Of a DNA stretch of 64,000 bases, positions 30,893 through 38,039 are shown piece by piece; positions within the stretch are counted from its first letter, which is position 1; each line of letters begins with the position of its first letter. This DNA is from Pseudomonadota bacterium (GTDB lineage: Bacteria; Pseudomonadota; Gammaproteobacteria; Steroidobacterales; Steroidobacteraceae): assembly GCA_018241425.1 (NCBI GenBank), contig JAFEDU010000002.1:186001-250000 (forward strand), in the 5' to 3' direction. The position numbers and the translations under genes are program-made. The notes beneath the pieces are model-generated. The model saw nothing but the letters and a program-made list of their open reading frames with translations. It ran no database searches and was not told the origin of the DNA.

Positions 30893-31086
30893 ATGCCGCG
30901 ATCGCCCTGACGTTCCCGCCCGGACCAGCCACCCGTGCGCTCATGGAGCGGCTCGTGGCGGCAATCCGCATGGGCCGTCCGCGGCGCGGCGAGGTGGTGG
31001 CCGACATCGTGGCGTTCCTTGCCTCCGAGCAGGCGTCCCACGTGACCGGCCGCCTGGTGCCAGCCGAAGGCGGGGCGATCCTGTGA
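30889..31086 (+). CDS. C-terminal fragment of a short-chain dehydrogenase, retained in frame
   Basis: A 65-residue open frame resembling only the last ~55 residues of a classical SDR (MERLVAAIRMGRPRRGEVV, then AFLASEQASHVTG and EGGAIL, where intact enzymes have DEASYVTGQ and VDGG). The Rossmann nucleotide motif and the Ser-Tyr-Lys active site are missing, so it cannot be an active dehydrogenase alone. Yet it has a clean ATG and ATGA/GTGA overlaps with both neighbours. It is either a decaying remnant after internal deletion or a kept subunit-interface or coupling peptide. Confidence 0.65.
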   Translation: MNAAIALTFPPGPATRALMERLVAAIRMGRPRRGEVVADIVAFLASEQASHVTGRLVPAEGGAIL

Positions 31087-32294
31087 GCAAACCCGGCACG
31101 GAGCCCGGGGTGCGGGTGAACCTCGATCCCTACGACCACCGGTTTCACTGGGACCCCTACCCGTACTATCGCGCGGCGCGTGAGCATGACCCGGTCTACT
31201 ACTATGAGCCGGGCGGGTTCTGGCTGCTCACCAAGTGGGAGGACGTCAATCGCGCATTCCGTGACCACCGCGTCTTCATTAACAGTGGCGCGGTGGCGCT
31301 AGAGAAGGACGCCAACGAGAAGCTCCCGTACCCGCTCTTCATCGGCAGCGACCCGCCCGAGCACACGCGCCAGCGCGCAGTGCTCGCCCCTCTGATGATG
31401 CCCGGGGCGCTGGCGCCGCTCGAGGAGTTTGTGCGCCACCGGACGCGCGAGCTGCTCGCCCCGCACCTGACGCGCGGCCGCGTCGACTTCGTAGCCGACC
31501 TCGCCTGTTACGTCCCGATGGATGCCATCTCGATGCTCATCGACGTGCCGCCCGCGCATCGAGACCGTGTACGCGGCTGGGCGGACGACCTCATCGCCCG
31601 TGAGGACCGCCAGACGGACCTTGCCGAGCGCAACGTTGCGGGCTACATGAACCTCGCGGAATATTTTGAGACGCACACCGCCCGCCGCGCGCAGGAGCCG
31701 CACCGTCCCGACATGGTGGGAGCCATGCTCGCCGCCGAACGCGCCGGCGCGATGACGCACGCGGAAGTGGTCGGCAACCTGATCCTGATGGCGATCGCGG
31801 GCAACGAGACGACGACCAAGCTGATCGGCAACATGGCCTACCGGCTGTGGGAACATCCCGAGCAGCGGCGCCTGCTGGTCGAGGATCCCGGGCTGATCCC
31901 GAAGGCAATCGAGGAGACGCTGCGCTTTGACGGCTCGTCCCAGATCCTGGTGCGACGGGTGGCCGAGGACCTCGAGCTGCGCGGCAAGCACCTGAAGAAG
32001 GGTGACCGCGTCGGGCTGTGCGTGATCTCGGCAAACCGGGACGCGGACAAGTTCGAGAACCCGGAGGTGTTCGACATCCGGCGCGGCAGCCGGGACCACA
32101 TGGCGTTCGGGTACGGCGTGCACGCCTGCCTGGGCGCATCACTGGCGCGCCTGGAGGCGCGGGTGGTTCTTGAGGAGATCCTGCAGATGATGCCGGACTA
32201 CCAGATCGAGACCCAGGGGCTGCGGCGCGCCCACAACCCCAACGTCCGCGGCTTCACGCACATACCCGCGCATTTCGGCAAGGTCGCGCCATGA
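31083..32294 (+). CDS. Cytochrome P450
   Basis: A 403-residue soluble bacterial P450. The haem-binding motif FGYGVHACLG puts the Cys thiolate at residue 349; the I-helix oxygen-activation motif is AGNETT; the ExxR pair is in EETLRF; HPEQRRLL precedes it. The N-terminal DPYPYYRAAREHDPVYYYE is usual for class I enzymes that need a ferredoxin and reductase, neither of which is encoded nearby. It probably hydroxylates a hydrophobic molecule such as a terpenoid or steroid fragment, which the dehydrogenases downstream would then oxidise (inference). It starts at GTG 31083, overlapping the SDR fragment, and overlaps the aldehyde dehydrogenase start. Confidence 0.92.
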   Translation: MSKPGTEPGVRVNLDPYDHRFHWDPYPYYRAAREHDPVYYYEPGGFWLLTKWEDVNRAFRDHRVFINSGAVALEKDANEKLPYPLFIGSDPPEHTRQRAVLAPLMMPGALAPLEEFVRHRTRELLAPHLTRGRVDFVADLACYVPMDAISMLIDVPPAHRDRVRGWADDLIAREDRQTDLAERNVAGYMNLAEYFETHTARRAQEPHRPDMVGAMLAAERAGAMTHAEVVGNLILMAIAGNETTTKLIGNMAYRLWEHPEQRRLLVEDPGLIPKAIEETLRFDGSSQILVRRVAEDLELRGKHLKKGDRVGLCVISANRDADKFENPEVFDIRRGSRDHMAFGYGVHACLGASLARLEARVVLEEILQMMPDYQIETQGLRRAHNPNVRGFTHIPAHFGKVAP

Positions 32295-33769
32295 GCGCAC
32301 CGGCGGCCGGCGTCCGGGGCGAGTCGCGGCTCCTCATCGACGGCCGGCTGGTCGAGGCGCGCTCCGGCAAGCGCTACCCGAACGTAAATCCGGCCACGGA
32401 GGAGACCCTGGGGCTCGTGGCGGATGCCGGTCCCGACGATGTGGCCGCGGCCATCGCAGCGGCACGCCGCGCCTTCGACGAGTCGGGATGGGCGCAGAAC
32501 CTGGAGCTGCGTCGCCGCTGCCTGCGCCAGCTGCGCGACGCAATGCGGGCCCAGCGCGAGGATCTCCACGCCCAACTCATGGCCGAAGTGGGCGCCACGC
32601 GTGCGATCACGGTCAACGGCCCCCAGGGCGACGGACCGCTCGCCATCCTCGATTACTACCTGGACCTGCTCGGTAGCTATGCATGGGAAAGCGAACTGCC
32701 CGTGACGCGCCACATGGGGGTACCGAGTCGCCGCCTCGTCTGGAAGGAGGCGGCCGGCGTGGTGGCGGCGATCACGCCCTGGAACTTTCCGCTGCAGATC
32801 AACATCGCCAAGGTTGCGCCCGCCCTGGCGGCGGGGTGCAGCGTCGTCCTGAAAGCCGCGCCCGAGACCCCTTGGACGGCGACCTTCATTGGCAGGGTCG
32901 CCGCGGAGTGCACCGACATGCCGCCGGGCGTGCTGAACGTGCTGACCTCGAGTGACCGCGTGGCGACCGGCGAGCAGCTCGTGGCCGATCCGCGCGTCGA
33001 CGTGATCTCCTTCACGGGCTCGACGGCCACCGGGCGGCACGTGATGGCGCAGGCGGCCGCCGGGATCAAGCGTGTATTCCTCGAGCTCGGCGGGAAGTCG
33101 GCCACCATCGTGCTCGAGGATGCCGAGCTCCCCGGCGCGCTGCTGTCGGGACTGGCGGTCTGCTACCACGCCGGGCAGGGGTGTGCGATCGCGACGCGGC
33201 TGCTGCTGCCGCGCAGTCGTTATGCCGAAGGGGTGGAGTTCCTGCGGGCTGCGTTCTCGCAGCTCCCCTACGGCGATCCGCTTGGTGACGGGCAGATCCT
33301 GGGGCCGGTGATCAGCGCGCGCCAGCAGGCGCGCGTGCTTGAGTACATCGAGATCGGCAAGCGCGAGGGCGCGCGCCTGGTCTGCGGCGGCGGCCGACCC
33401 CGGCACCTCAAGCGCGGTTACTACGTCGAGCCCACGCTCTTCGCCGACGTCACCAACGACATGCGGATTGCCCAGGAGGAGATCTTCGGGCCGGTGCTGG
33501 TGGTGATCCCCTACGAGGACGACGACGATGCCGTGCGCATCGCCAATGACTCCATCTATGGCCTGTCGGGGGCGGTCTTCGGCAGTTCCGAGCGCGCGCT
33601 GCAGGTGGCGCGGCGCATCCGCAGCGGCACCATGAACGTCAACGGTGCGAACTTCTTCGCCCCGGACTCGCCGTTCGGGGGATACAAGCAAAGTGGCATC
33701 GGGCGCGAGATGGGGGTCGCGGGCCTGGAGGAATACCTGCAGACCAAGACGGTCGCGGTGCCGGGATAG
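32291..33769 (+). CDS. NAD(P)-dependent aldehyde dehydrogenase
   Basis: A 492-residue aldehyde dehydrogenase. The cofactor loop reads ITPWNFPLQINIAKVAPALAAG, the glutamate base is in LELGGKSA, and the catalytic Cys is in GQGCAIATRLLLP; EEIFGPVLVVIPY and NFFAPDSPFGGYKQSGIGRE are standard later motifs. The start overlaps the P450 stop by four bases (ATGA). In this operon it likely oxidises the aldehyde formed after P450 hydroxylation and alcohol oxidation. It belongs to the broad class able to use aliphatic and aromatic aldehydes, so substrate is not defined. Confidence 0.92.
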   Translation: MSAPAAGVRGESRLLIDGRLVEARSGKRYPNVNPATEETLGLVADAGPDDVAAAIAAARRAFDESGWAQNLELRRRCLRQLRDAMRAQREDLHAQLMAEVGATRAITVNGPQGDGPLAILDYYLDLLGSYAWESELPVTRHMGVPSRRLVWKEAAGVVAAITPWNFPLQINIAKVAPALAAGCSVVLKAAPETPWTATFIGRVAAECTDMPPGVLNVLTSSDRVATGEQLVADPRVDVISFTGSTATGRHVMAQAAAGIKRVFLELGGKSATIVLEDAELPGALLSGLAVCYHAGQGCAIATRLLLPRSRYAEGVEFLRAAFSQLPYGDPLGDGQILGPVISARQQARVLEYIEIGKREGARLVCGGGRPRHLKRGYYVEPTLFADVTNDMRIAQEEIFGPVLVVIPYEDDDDAVRIANDSIYGLSGAVFGSSERALQVARRIRSGTMNVNGANFFAPDSPFGGYKQSGIGREMGVAGLEEYLQTKTVAVPG

Positions 33770-33785
33770 CGCCTCGGGGAACCGC

Positions 33786-34580
33786 TTGGACCACTCTTAT
33801 ATAAAGAATCAGGTCGTGGCCGTAACCGGCGGCTCGCGGGGCCTGGGTCTCGCTGCCGCCAGGGCCTTGGTACGCCGGGGCGCGCGCGTGGCGCTGCTCG
33901 CGCGCGAGCGGGGCCCGCTCGAGGCTGCCTGCAGCGCGCTACCTCCCGGCCGCGCACTGGCGGTCCGTGCGGACGTCTGCGATCGCGCCGCCATCGCCGT
34001 CGCTCTCGGGGAAGTCGCGGCGCACTTCGGCCGGCTCGACGGTCTGGTCAATAATGTCGGCTTCCAGTTTGCCCGCCGCCTGGAACTCATGCCCGAGGAT
34101 GAGATCCGGCGGATCATCGACCTCAACTTCGTAGGCGCGATCTTCGCCTGCCAGGCCGCCATTCCGCTGCTGCGGGCTGCCGGGGGCGGCCGGATCGTGA
34201 ATATCTCGTCCTCGACCGTGCGGCACGCCAACGAGTTCTCGCACGTCGGCCTCTACTCGGCCTGCAAGGCGGCCCTCGAGCATTTCTCGCGCGAGCTGCG
34301 GCACGAGCTGCGCCACGAACGCATTACCGTCACGGTGTTTTCCCCGGGCGCGGCCGCCACCGGCAGCGTCGCGAACTTCGATCCCGGGGCGCTCCAGGAG
34401 GCCATGGCAGACTGGCTCACGCGGGGTCCCGAGTTCGACGGAGCACTGCAACCGGACACGGTTGGGGAGGCGATCGCGGCATGCTTCGACTATCCGCCCG
34501 GGGCCGCAGCGGAGTTCATCGAGGTGCGGCCGAGCGTGCCTACGCCCAAGATGCTCGAATCGGAGTGGAAGAAGGACTGA
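33786..34580 (+). CDS. Short-chain dehydrogenase/reductase
   Basis: A 264-residue classical SDR: cofactor motif TGGSRGLGLAAARAL, NNVG loop, catalytic Ser in ISSSTVRHANEF and YSACKAA (Tyr-x-x-x-Lys). No ATG or GTG precedes the Rossmann motif at a sensible distance; TTG at 33786 gives MDHSYIKNQVVAVTGG and has a CGGGGAA site a few bases upstream, so TTG is my start. Unlike most junctions here it leaves a 16-base gap after the aldehyde dehydrogenase. It may oxidise the P450-generated alcohol or a ring hydroxyl. Confidence 0.85.
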   Translation: MDHSYIKNQVVAVTGGSRGLGLAAARALVRRGARVALLARERGPLEAACSALPPGRALAVRADVCDRAAIAVALGEVAAHFGRLDGLVNNVGFQFARRLELMPEDEIRRIIDLNFVGAIFACQAAIPLLRAAGGGRIVNISSSTVRHANEFSHVGLYSACKAALEHFSRELRHELRHERITVTVFSPGAAATGSVANFDPGALQEAMADWLTRGPEFDGALQPDTVGEAIAACFDYPPGAAAEFIEVRPSVPTPKMLESEWKKD

Positions 34581-34584
34581 GCGC

Positions 34585-35445
34585 GTGGCGATCGGATTCA
34601 TAGGTCTCGGCAACATCGGCGCGCCGATGGCGCGGCGCCTGCTCAAGCCGGATCGTCCGCTGTGGGTCTTCGACGCCGATGCGACCCGCACCCAGGCGCT
34701 GGCGGCGCAGGGCGCGCACGCAGCGCGTGACCTTGCGGAGCTGGCCGGGCACAGCGAACTCGTGGGCGTCTGCGTCCGCGATGAGCGCGACGTGGAGAGC
34801 GTTCTCGAGGGACCCGGAGGGCTGCTGTCGAACCTCGCGCCGCGCGCGGTGATCGCGATCCACAGCACCGTGAGCCAGGCGGCGATCCTCCGCTGGGCGC
34901 GCAGCGCCACGGAGCGGGGCCTCATGCTCATCGACGCACCGATCACCGGGGGCGCGGGCGCGGCGGAGGCCGGCACGCTTACCTACATGGTGGGGGCGCA
35001 GGCGGAGGTGCTGGAGCGCTGCCGCCCCGTGTTCATGGGCGCGGCACAGAAAATCATCCATGCCGGGCCGGTGGGCGCCGGCATCCTCCTGAAGCTGTGC
35101 AACAACCTCATGAGCTACGCGGCCTTCGCGGCGCTCGACGAGGCACATCGCCTGGCACTCGCCGGTGGGCTGGACGTAGGACTGCTCGCCGAGGTGGGAC
35201 GCACCAACGGCGTGGTCACGCCCCAGATGGAGGCGTTTCTCAACAACCGCTCGCGCCTCGTCGCGGCCGGGCCTGCGGTTCTTGCGCAGGTGTTCGGGCC
35301 GTTTGCCCTGCTGGCGCGCAAGGACCTCGATGCCGCGCTTGCGAGCGCGCGCGACCTCAACGTGCAGCTTCCCTGCACCGAGCAGCTGGCCGCCGAGATC
35401 GGCGGCGTGTTCCTGAACCAAGACCCGCCGAGGACCGCACCATGA
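34585..35445 (+). CDS. NAD-binding beta-hydroxyacid dehydrogenase (3-hydroxyisobutyrate dehydrogenase-like)
   Basis: A 286-residue protein of the 6-phosphogluconate/3-hydroxyisobutyrate dehydrogenase superfamily. The cofactor motif is IGFIGLGNIGAPMARRL, the substrate loop DAPITGGAGAAEAGTL, and the catalytic Lys lies in LLKLCNNLMSYAAFAALDEA. Usual length is ~295 residues, so it is complete. The GTG at 34585 starts the first strand directly; the longer upstream frame is an SDR shadow. It may act on a beta-hydroxy acid late in the pathway, or reduce a toxic semialdehyde. It overlaps the CMD gene by ATGA. Confidence 0.88.
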   Translation: MAIGFIGLGNIGAPMARRLLKPDRPLWVFDADATRTQALAAQGAHAARDLAELAGHSELVGVCVRDERDVESVLEGPGGLLSNLAPRAVIAIHSTVSQAAILRWARSATERGLMLIDAPITGGAGAAEAGTLTYMVGAQAEVLERCRPVFMGAAQKIIHAGPVGAGILLKLCNNLMSYAAFAALDEAHRLALAGGLDVGLLAEVGRTNGVVTPQMEAFLNNRSRLVAAGPAVLAQVFGPFALLARKDLDAALASARDLNVQLPCTEQLAAEIGGVFLNQDPPRTAP

Positions 35446-35804
35446 GCAAATACGACCGCAGCGCCGGTGAGGCGAAGTTCCAGGAGGTGTACGGCAGTGA
35501 GCTGGGTGCACTGCCGGCGGCCGGAACGTCCCCGTTCATCGACTACATGCTGGAGACGCTGTTCGGTGGCGTCTGGCAGGACCCGGCGTTTTCGGTCCGC
35601 GAGCGGCGGCTGCTCCTGATCGGGGTCCTCGCGGCCCAGGGCGAGGAGAGCCCGCTCGGCATCCAGCTGCGCTGCGCGCTCAACCGCGGCGAACTCAAGC
35701 GCGAGCAGCTGCAGCCGCTCGTCACGTTCCTTACCCAGTATGTCGGCTATCCGCGCGGGTCGCGCCTGCTGCGCCTGGTCGGCGAACTCACCGCGCCCAA
35801 GTAG
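35442..35804 (+). CDS. Carboxymuconolactone decarboxylase (CMD)-like protein
   Basis: A 120-residue helical protein resembling the CMD/AhpD fold: FSVRERRLLLIGVLAAQGEESPLGIQLRCALNRGEL matches the central helices, and LRREQ-type spacing before LVTFLTQYVGYPRGSRLL is usual. The CxxC pair of AhpD peroxidases is missing, so it fits the decarboxylase/lactonase branch rather than peroxidase. Last gene of the TetR-controlled operon. It could act on a lactone or beta-keto acid product (inference). Confidence 0.78.
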   Translation: MSKYDRSAGEAKFQEVYGSELGALPAAGTSPFIDYMLETLFGGVWQDPAFSVRERRLLLIGVLAAQGEESPLGIQLRCALNRGELKREQLQPLVTFLTQYVGYPRGSRLLRLVGELTAPK

Positions 35805-35850
35805 GAATCATTCGCAGCGCCGCGCGGCGGCGGCGCAATTATAGGTAGTG

Positions 35851-35869
35851 ACCGCGATCGGCTCGCGGT
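35851..35869. promoter_or_regulatory. Perfect 7-bp stem-loop between the P450 operon and the cytochrome-porin gene
   Basis: ACCGCGA at 35851-35857 pairs with TCGCGGT at 35863-35869 across a 5-base loop. No U-tract follows. It could end the upstream transcript or regulate the cytochrome-porin gene, which starts 80 bases later. Confidence 0.35.
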
Positions 35870-35948
35870 ATCTGCGCATTCAAACGCGGGATGCCGCGAT
35901 CTAGCTTTGCCCCTGACTCCGCAACGGAAAAAAGGGCAGGGCCGGATC

Positions 35949-37379
35949 ATGCAAACCCGTTCGCTTCTGTACCGCATCGTCGCCGCGGCGACGCTCGCCG
36001 CCGCAGTGCTGTGCGCACCGCGCGCGGCGCTGGCAGTACCGAGCTTCGCGCGCCAGACCGGCATGGCCTGCGAGGCCTGCCACACCGTGTTCCCGGAGCT
36101 CACGCACTTCGGGCGCGTGTTCAAGGCCAACGGCTACGTGCTGGACAACGTGAAGCAGGTCCAGGACGTCAACTCCAAGCGCGACCAGCTGCTGGAACTC
36201 GCGCAGATCCCGGCGCTGTCGATCATGGTCCAGGCTTCCTACACGCAGCTGAAGAAGCCGCTGCCGGACCTGGCCAACGTCTCGATACCCGGGGAGGCAC
36301 AGAACGGCACGGCCGCCTTTCCGCAGCAGTTGAGCCTCTTCTACGCCGGCAAGATCGCCCCGCACCTCGGGGCGTTCGTGCAGATCACCTACGGCAACGA
36401 CAGCGGCACGATCGGCATCGACAACACGGACCTGAGGTTCGCCGACACCAAGCTGCTGCCCGATGCGCAGACGCTCACCTACGGGCTGTCCCTGAACAAC
36501 AATCCGACCGTAACGGACCTGTGGAATTCGACGCCGGCTTTCGGGTACCCGTACGCCGCGAGCAATGCCGTGGTCTCGCCCCTGGCGGGAACCCAGATCG
36601 ACGGGGCACTGGCGCAGAACGTGGCGGGACTCTCCGCCTATCTCTACTGGAATGAATCCCTGTACGCGGAATTGGGCGGCTACCGCTCGGCCCAGCAAGG
36701 TGCCGCCAACCAGCTCACCGGGGCCGCGGGCCCGCTCGATGGCTCGGCCTCCAACGTCATCTCCGGCGTTTCCCCGTACTGGCGAGTCGCCTATGAGCGC
36801 AACTGGGGGCGCCACTCGCTCGAGGTCGGTGCATACGGCCTGGACGTGAAGCTGTTTCCCGGCGGCAGCCCTGGGGCCACGGTCCCGCTCTCGGGCCCGG
36901 TGAACCGCTTCCGTGACGTGGCCGAGGACTTCCAGTACCAGTACGTGGCCGACGAACACCTGTTCACGTTCGCCGGCACACGCATCCACGAGAGCATGGA
37001 TCTCGGGGCGAGCTTCGCCGGTGGTGCCTCCGCAAATCCCAGCGACGACCTCACAACCACCCGGTTGTGGGCGACCTACTATTACCGCCGCCAGGTCGGC
37101 GGCACGCTGCAGTACTTCTCGACCACCGGCAGCACCGACACCGCGCTGTACCCGGGCCCGACGCCGGGCAGCGCAGGGGTGGTCACGAGCGCCAGCGGGT
37201 CGCCCGACACGCGCGGCTGGGTCGCGGAGGTCAACTACCTGCCCTGGCTCAACACCAAGATCTCGGCCCAGTACACGCGCTACACCAAGTTCAACGGCGG
37301 CAGCAGCAACTACGACGGCGTAGGACGCAGTGCCGGGGACAACAGCGCCTGGTACCTGCTGCTGTGGTTCGCATACTGA
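35949..37379 (+). CDS. Fused monohaem cytochrome c - outer-membrane porin (Cyc2-like layout)
   Basis: A 476-residue exported protein. A signal peptide (VAAATLAAAVLCAPRAALA) is followed by a short haem domain with one c-type motif, CEACH, in PSFARQTGMACEACHTVFPELTHFG. The remaining ~400 residues alternate hydrophobic and polar residues with many aromatics and Gly/Asn turns, end in WYLLLWFAY, and look like a beta-barrel. A single haem plugged into a porin is the layout of Cyc2-type cytochromes, some of which pass electrons across the outer membrane during iron oxidation. Whether this copy does so is unknown. The dihaem cytochrome 11 bases downstream could be its periplasmic partner. The ATG at 35949 starts the signal peptide. 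Confidence 0.75.
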   Translation: MQTRSLLYRIVAAATLAAAVLCAPRAALAVPSFARQTGMACEACHTVFPELTHFGRVFKANGYVLDNVKQVQDVNSKRDQLLELAQIPALSIMVQASYTQLKKPLPDLANVSIPGEAQNGTAAFPQQLSLFYAGKIAPHLGAFVQITYGNDSGTIGIDNTDLRFADTKLLPDAQTLTYGLSLNNNPTVTDLWNSTPAFGYPYAASNAVVSPLAGTQIDGALAQNVAGLSAYLYWNESLYAELGGYRSAQQGAANQLTGAAGPLDGSASNVISGVSPYWRVAYERNWGRHSLEVGAYGLDVKLFPGGSPGATVPLSGPVNRFRDVAEDFQYQYVADEHLFTFAGTRIHESMDLGASFAGGASANPSDDLTTTRLWATYYYRRQVGGTLQYFSTTGSTDTALYPGPTPGSAGVVTSASGSPDTRGWVAEVNYLPWLNTKISAQYTRYTKFNGGSSNYDGVGRSAGDNSAWYLLLWFAY

Positions 37380-37390
37380 GGAGTCGACGC

Positions 37391-38035
37391 ATGAGCGCAC
37401 GAGCTGAGTTACGGCACCTTCTGGCCCTGATCGCCGGCACGTTCACTTGCGTGGCTCTCGCCGGGAGCGCGTACGCGGACGAGCCGGATGCCGCGGCAGC
37501 GGCGCACGCCCGGCAGCTCGCGGTCGCCGTGTGCGGGACCTGCCACGGCGTCCAGGGCAACAGCCAGCAACCCAAGTTCCCCCGACTCGCGGGCCAGGGG
37601 GCGAGCTACCTCGGTGCCCAGCTGCGCAATTTCCGCGCCCAGACCCGCGGCGACCCGGACGCGATCAGCTACATGTGGGGAATGGCCAGCGCCCTCAACG
37701 ACGAGACGATCGACGCGCTCGCGCAGTACTACACGCACCAGAGCGCTGGCCGGGTACCGGTGCGCGATGCCGCCCTGGTGGCCAGCGGCCGCAGCATCTA
37801 CGAGAAGGGGCTGCCCGATAAGGGCGTGCCGCCCTGCGCCGGGTGCCACGGGAGCGACGCGCACGGGGTGGCAGACTTCCCGCGCCTCGCCGGGCAGCAC
37901 TCGCAGTACATCCTCAAGCAGCTGGCTTCGTTCCAGTCGAACATGCGCAACGTGGCCGCCATGCACGGGGTGGCGGTCAACCTGCGTACGCCCGAGATGG
38001 AGGCCGTGGCCGCCTACCTTCAGGGGCTGCCGTAG
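37391..38035 (+). CDS. Dihaem cytochrome c, c4-like
   Basis: A 214-residue exported cytochrome: signal peptide (LLALIAGTFTCVALAGSAYA), then two similar haem domains with CGTCH and CAGCH. In each, a FPRLAGQ(G/H) segment follows the haem motif, and Met residues suitable as sixth ligands occur (YMWGMAS; MRNVAAMHG). This duplicated layout is cytochrome c4, which passes electrons between periplasmic donors and terminal oxidases. It follows the cytochrome-porin directly, so the two may form a transfer chain (inference). Its stop lies four bases from the convergent protease stop. Confidence 0.9.
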   Translation: MSARAELRHLLALIAGTFTCVALAGSAYADEPDAAAAAHARQLAVAVCGTCHGVQGNSQQPKFPRLAGQGASYLGAQLRNFRAQTRGDPDAISYMWGMASALNDETIDALAQYYTHQSAGRVPVRDAALVASGRSIYEKGLPDKGVPPCAGCHGSDAHGVADFPRLAGQHSQYILKQLASFQSNMRNVAAMHGVAVNLRTPEMEAVAAYLQGLP

Positions 38036-38039
38036 CGGA

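Noticed and set aside
35949..37379. Assignment as an iron-oxidising Cyc2
   Set aside because: Layout matches, but the fused cytochrome-porin group is broad and nothing else in the window suggests iron oxidation, so only the layout is claimed.
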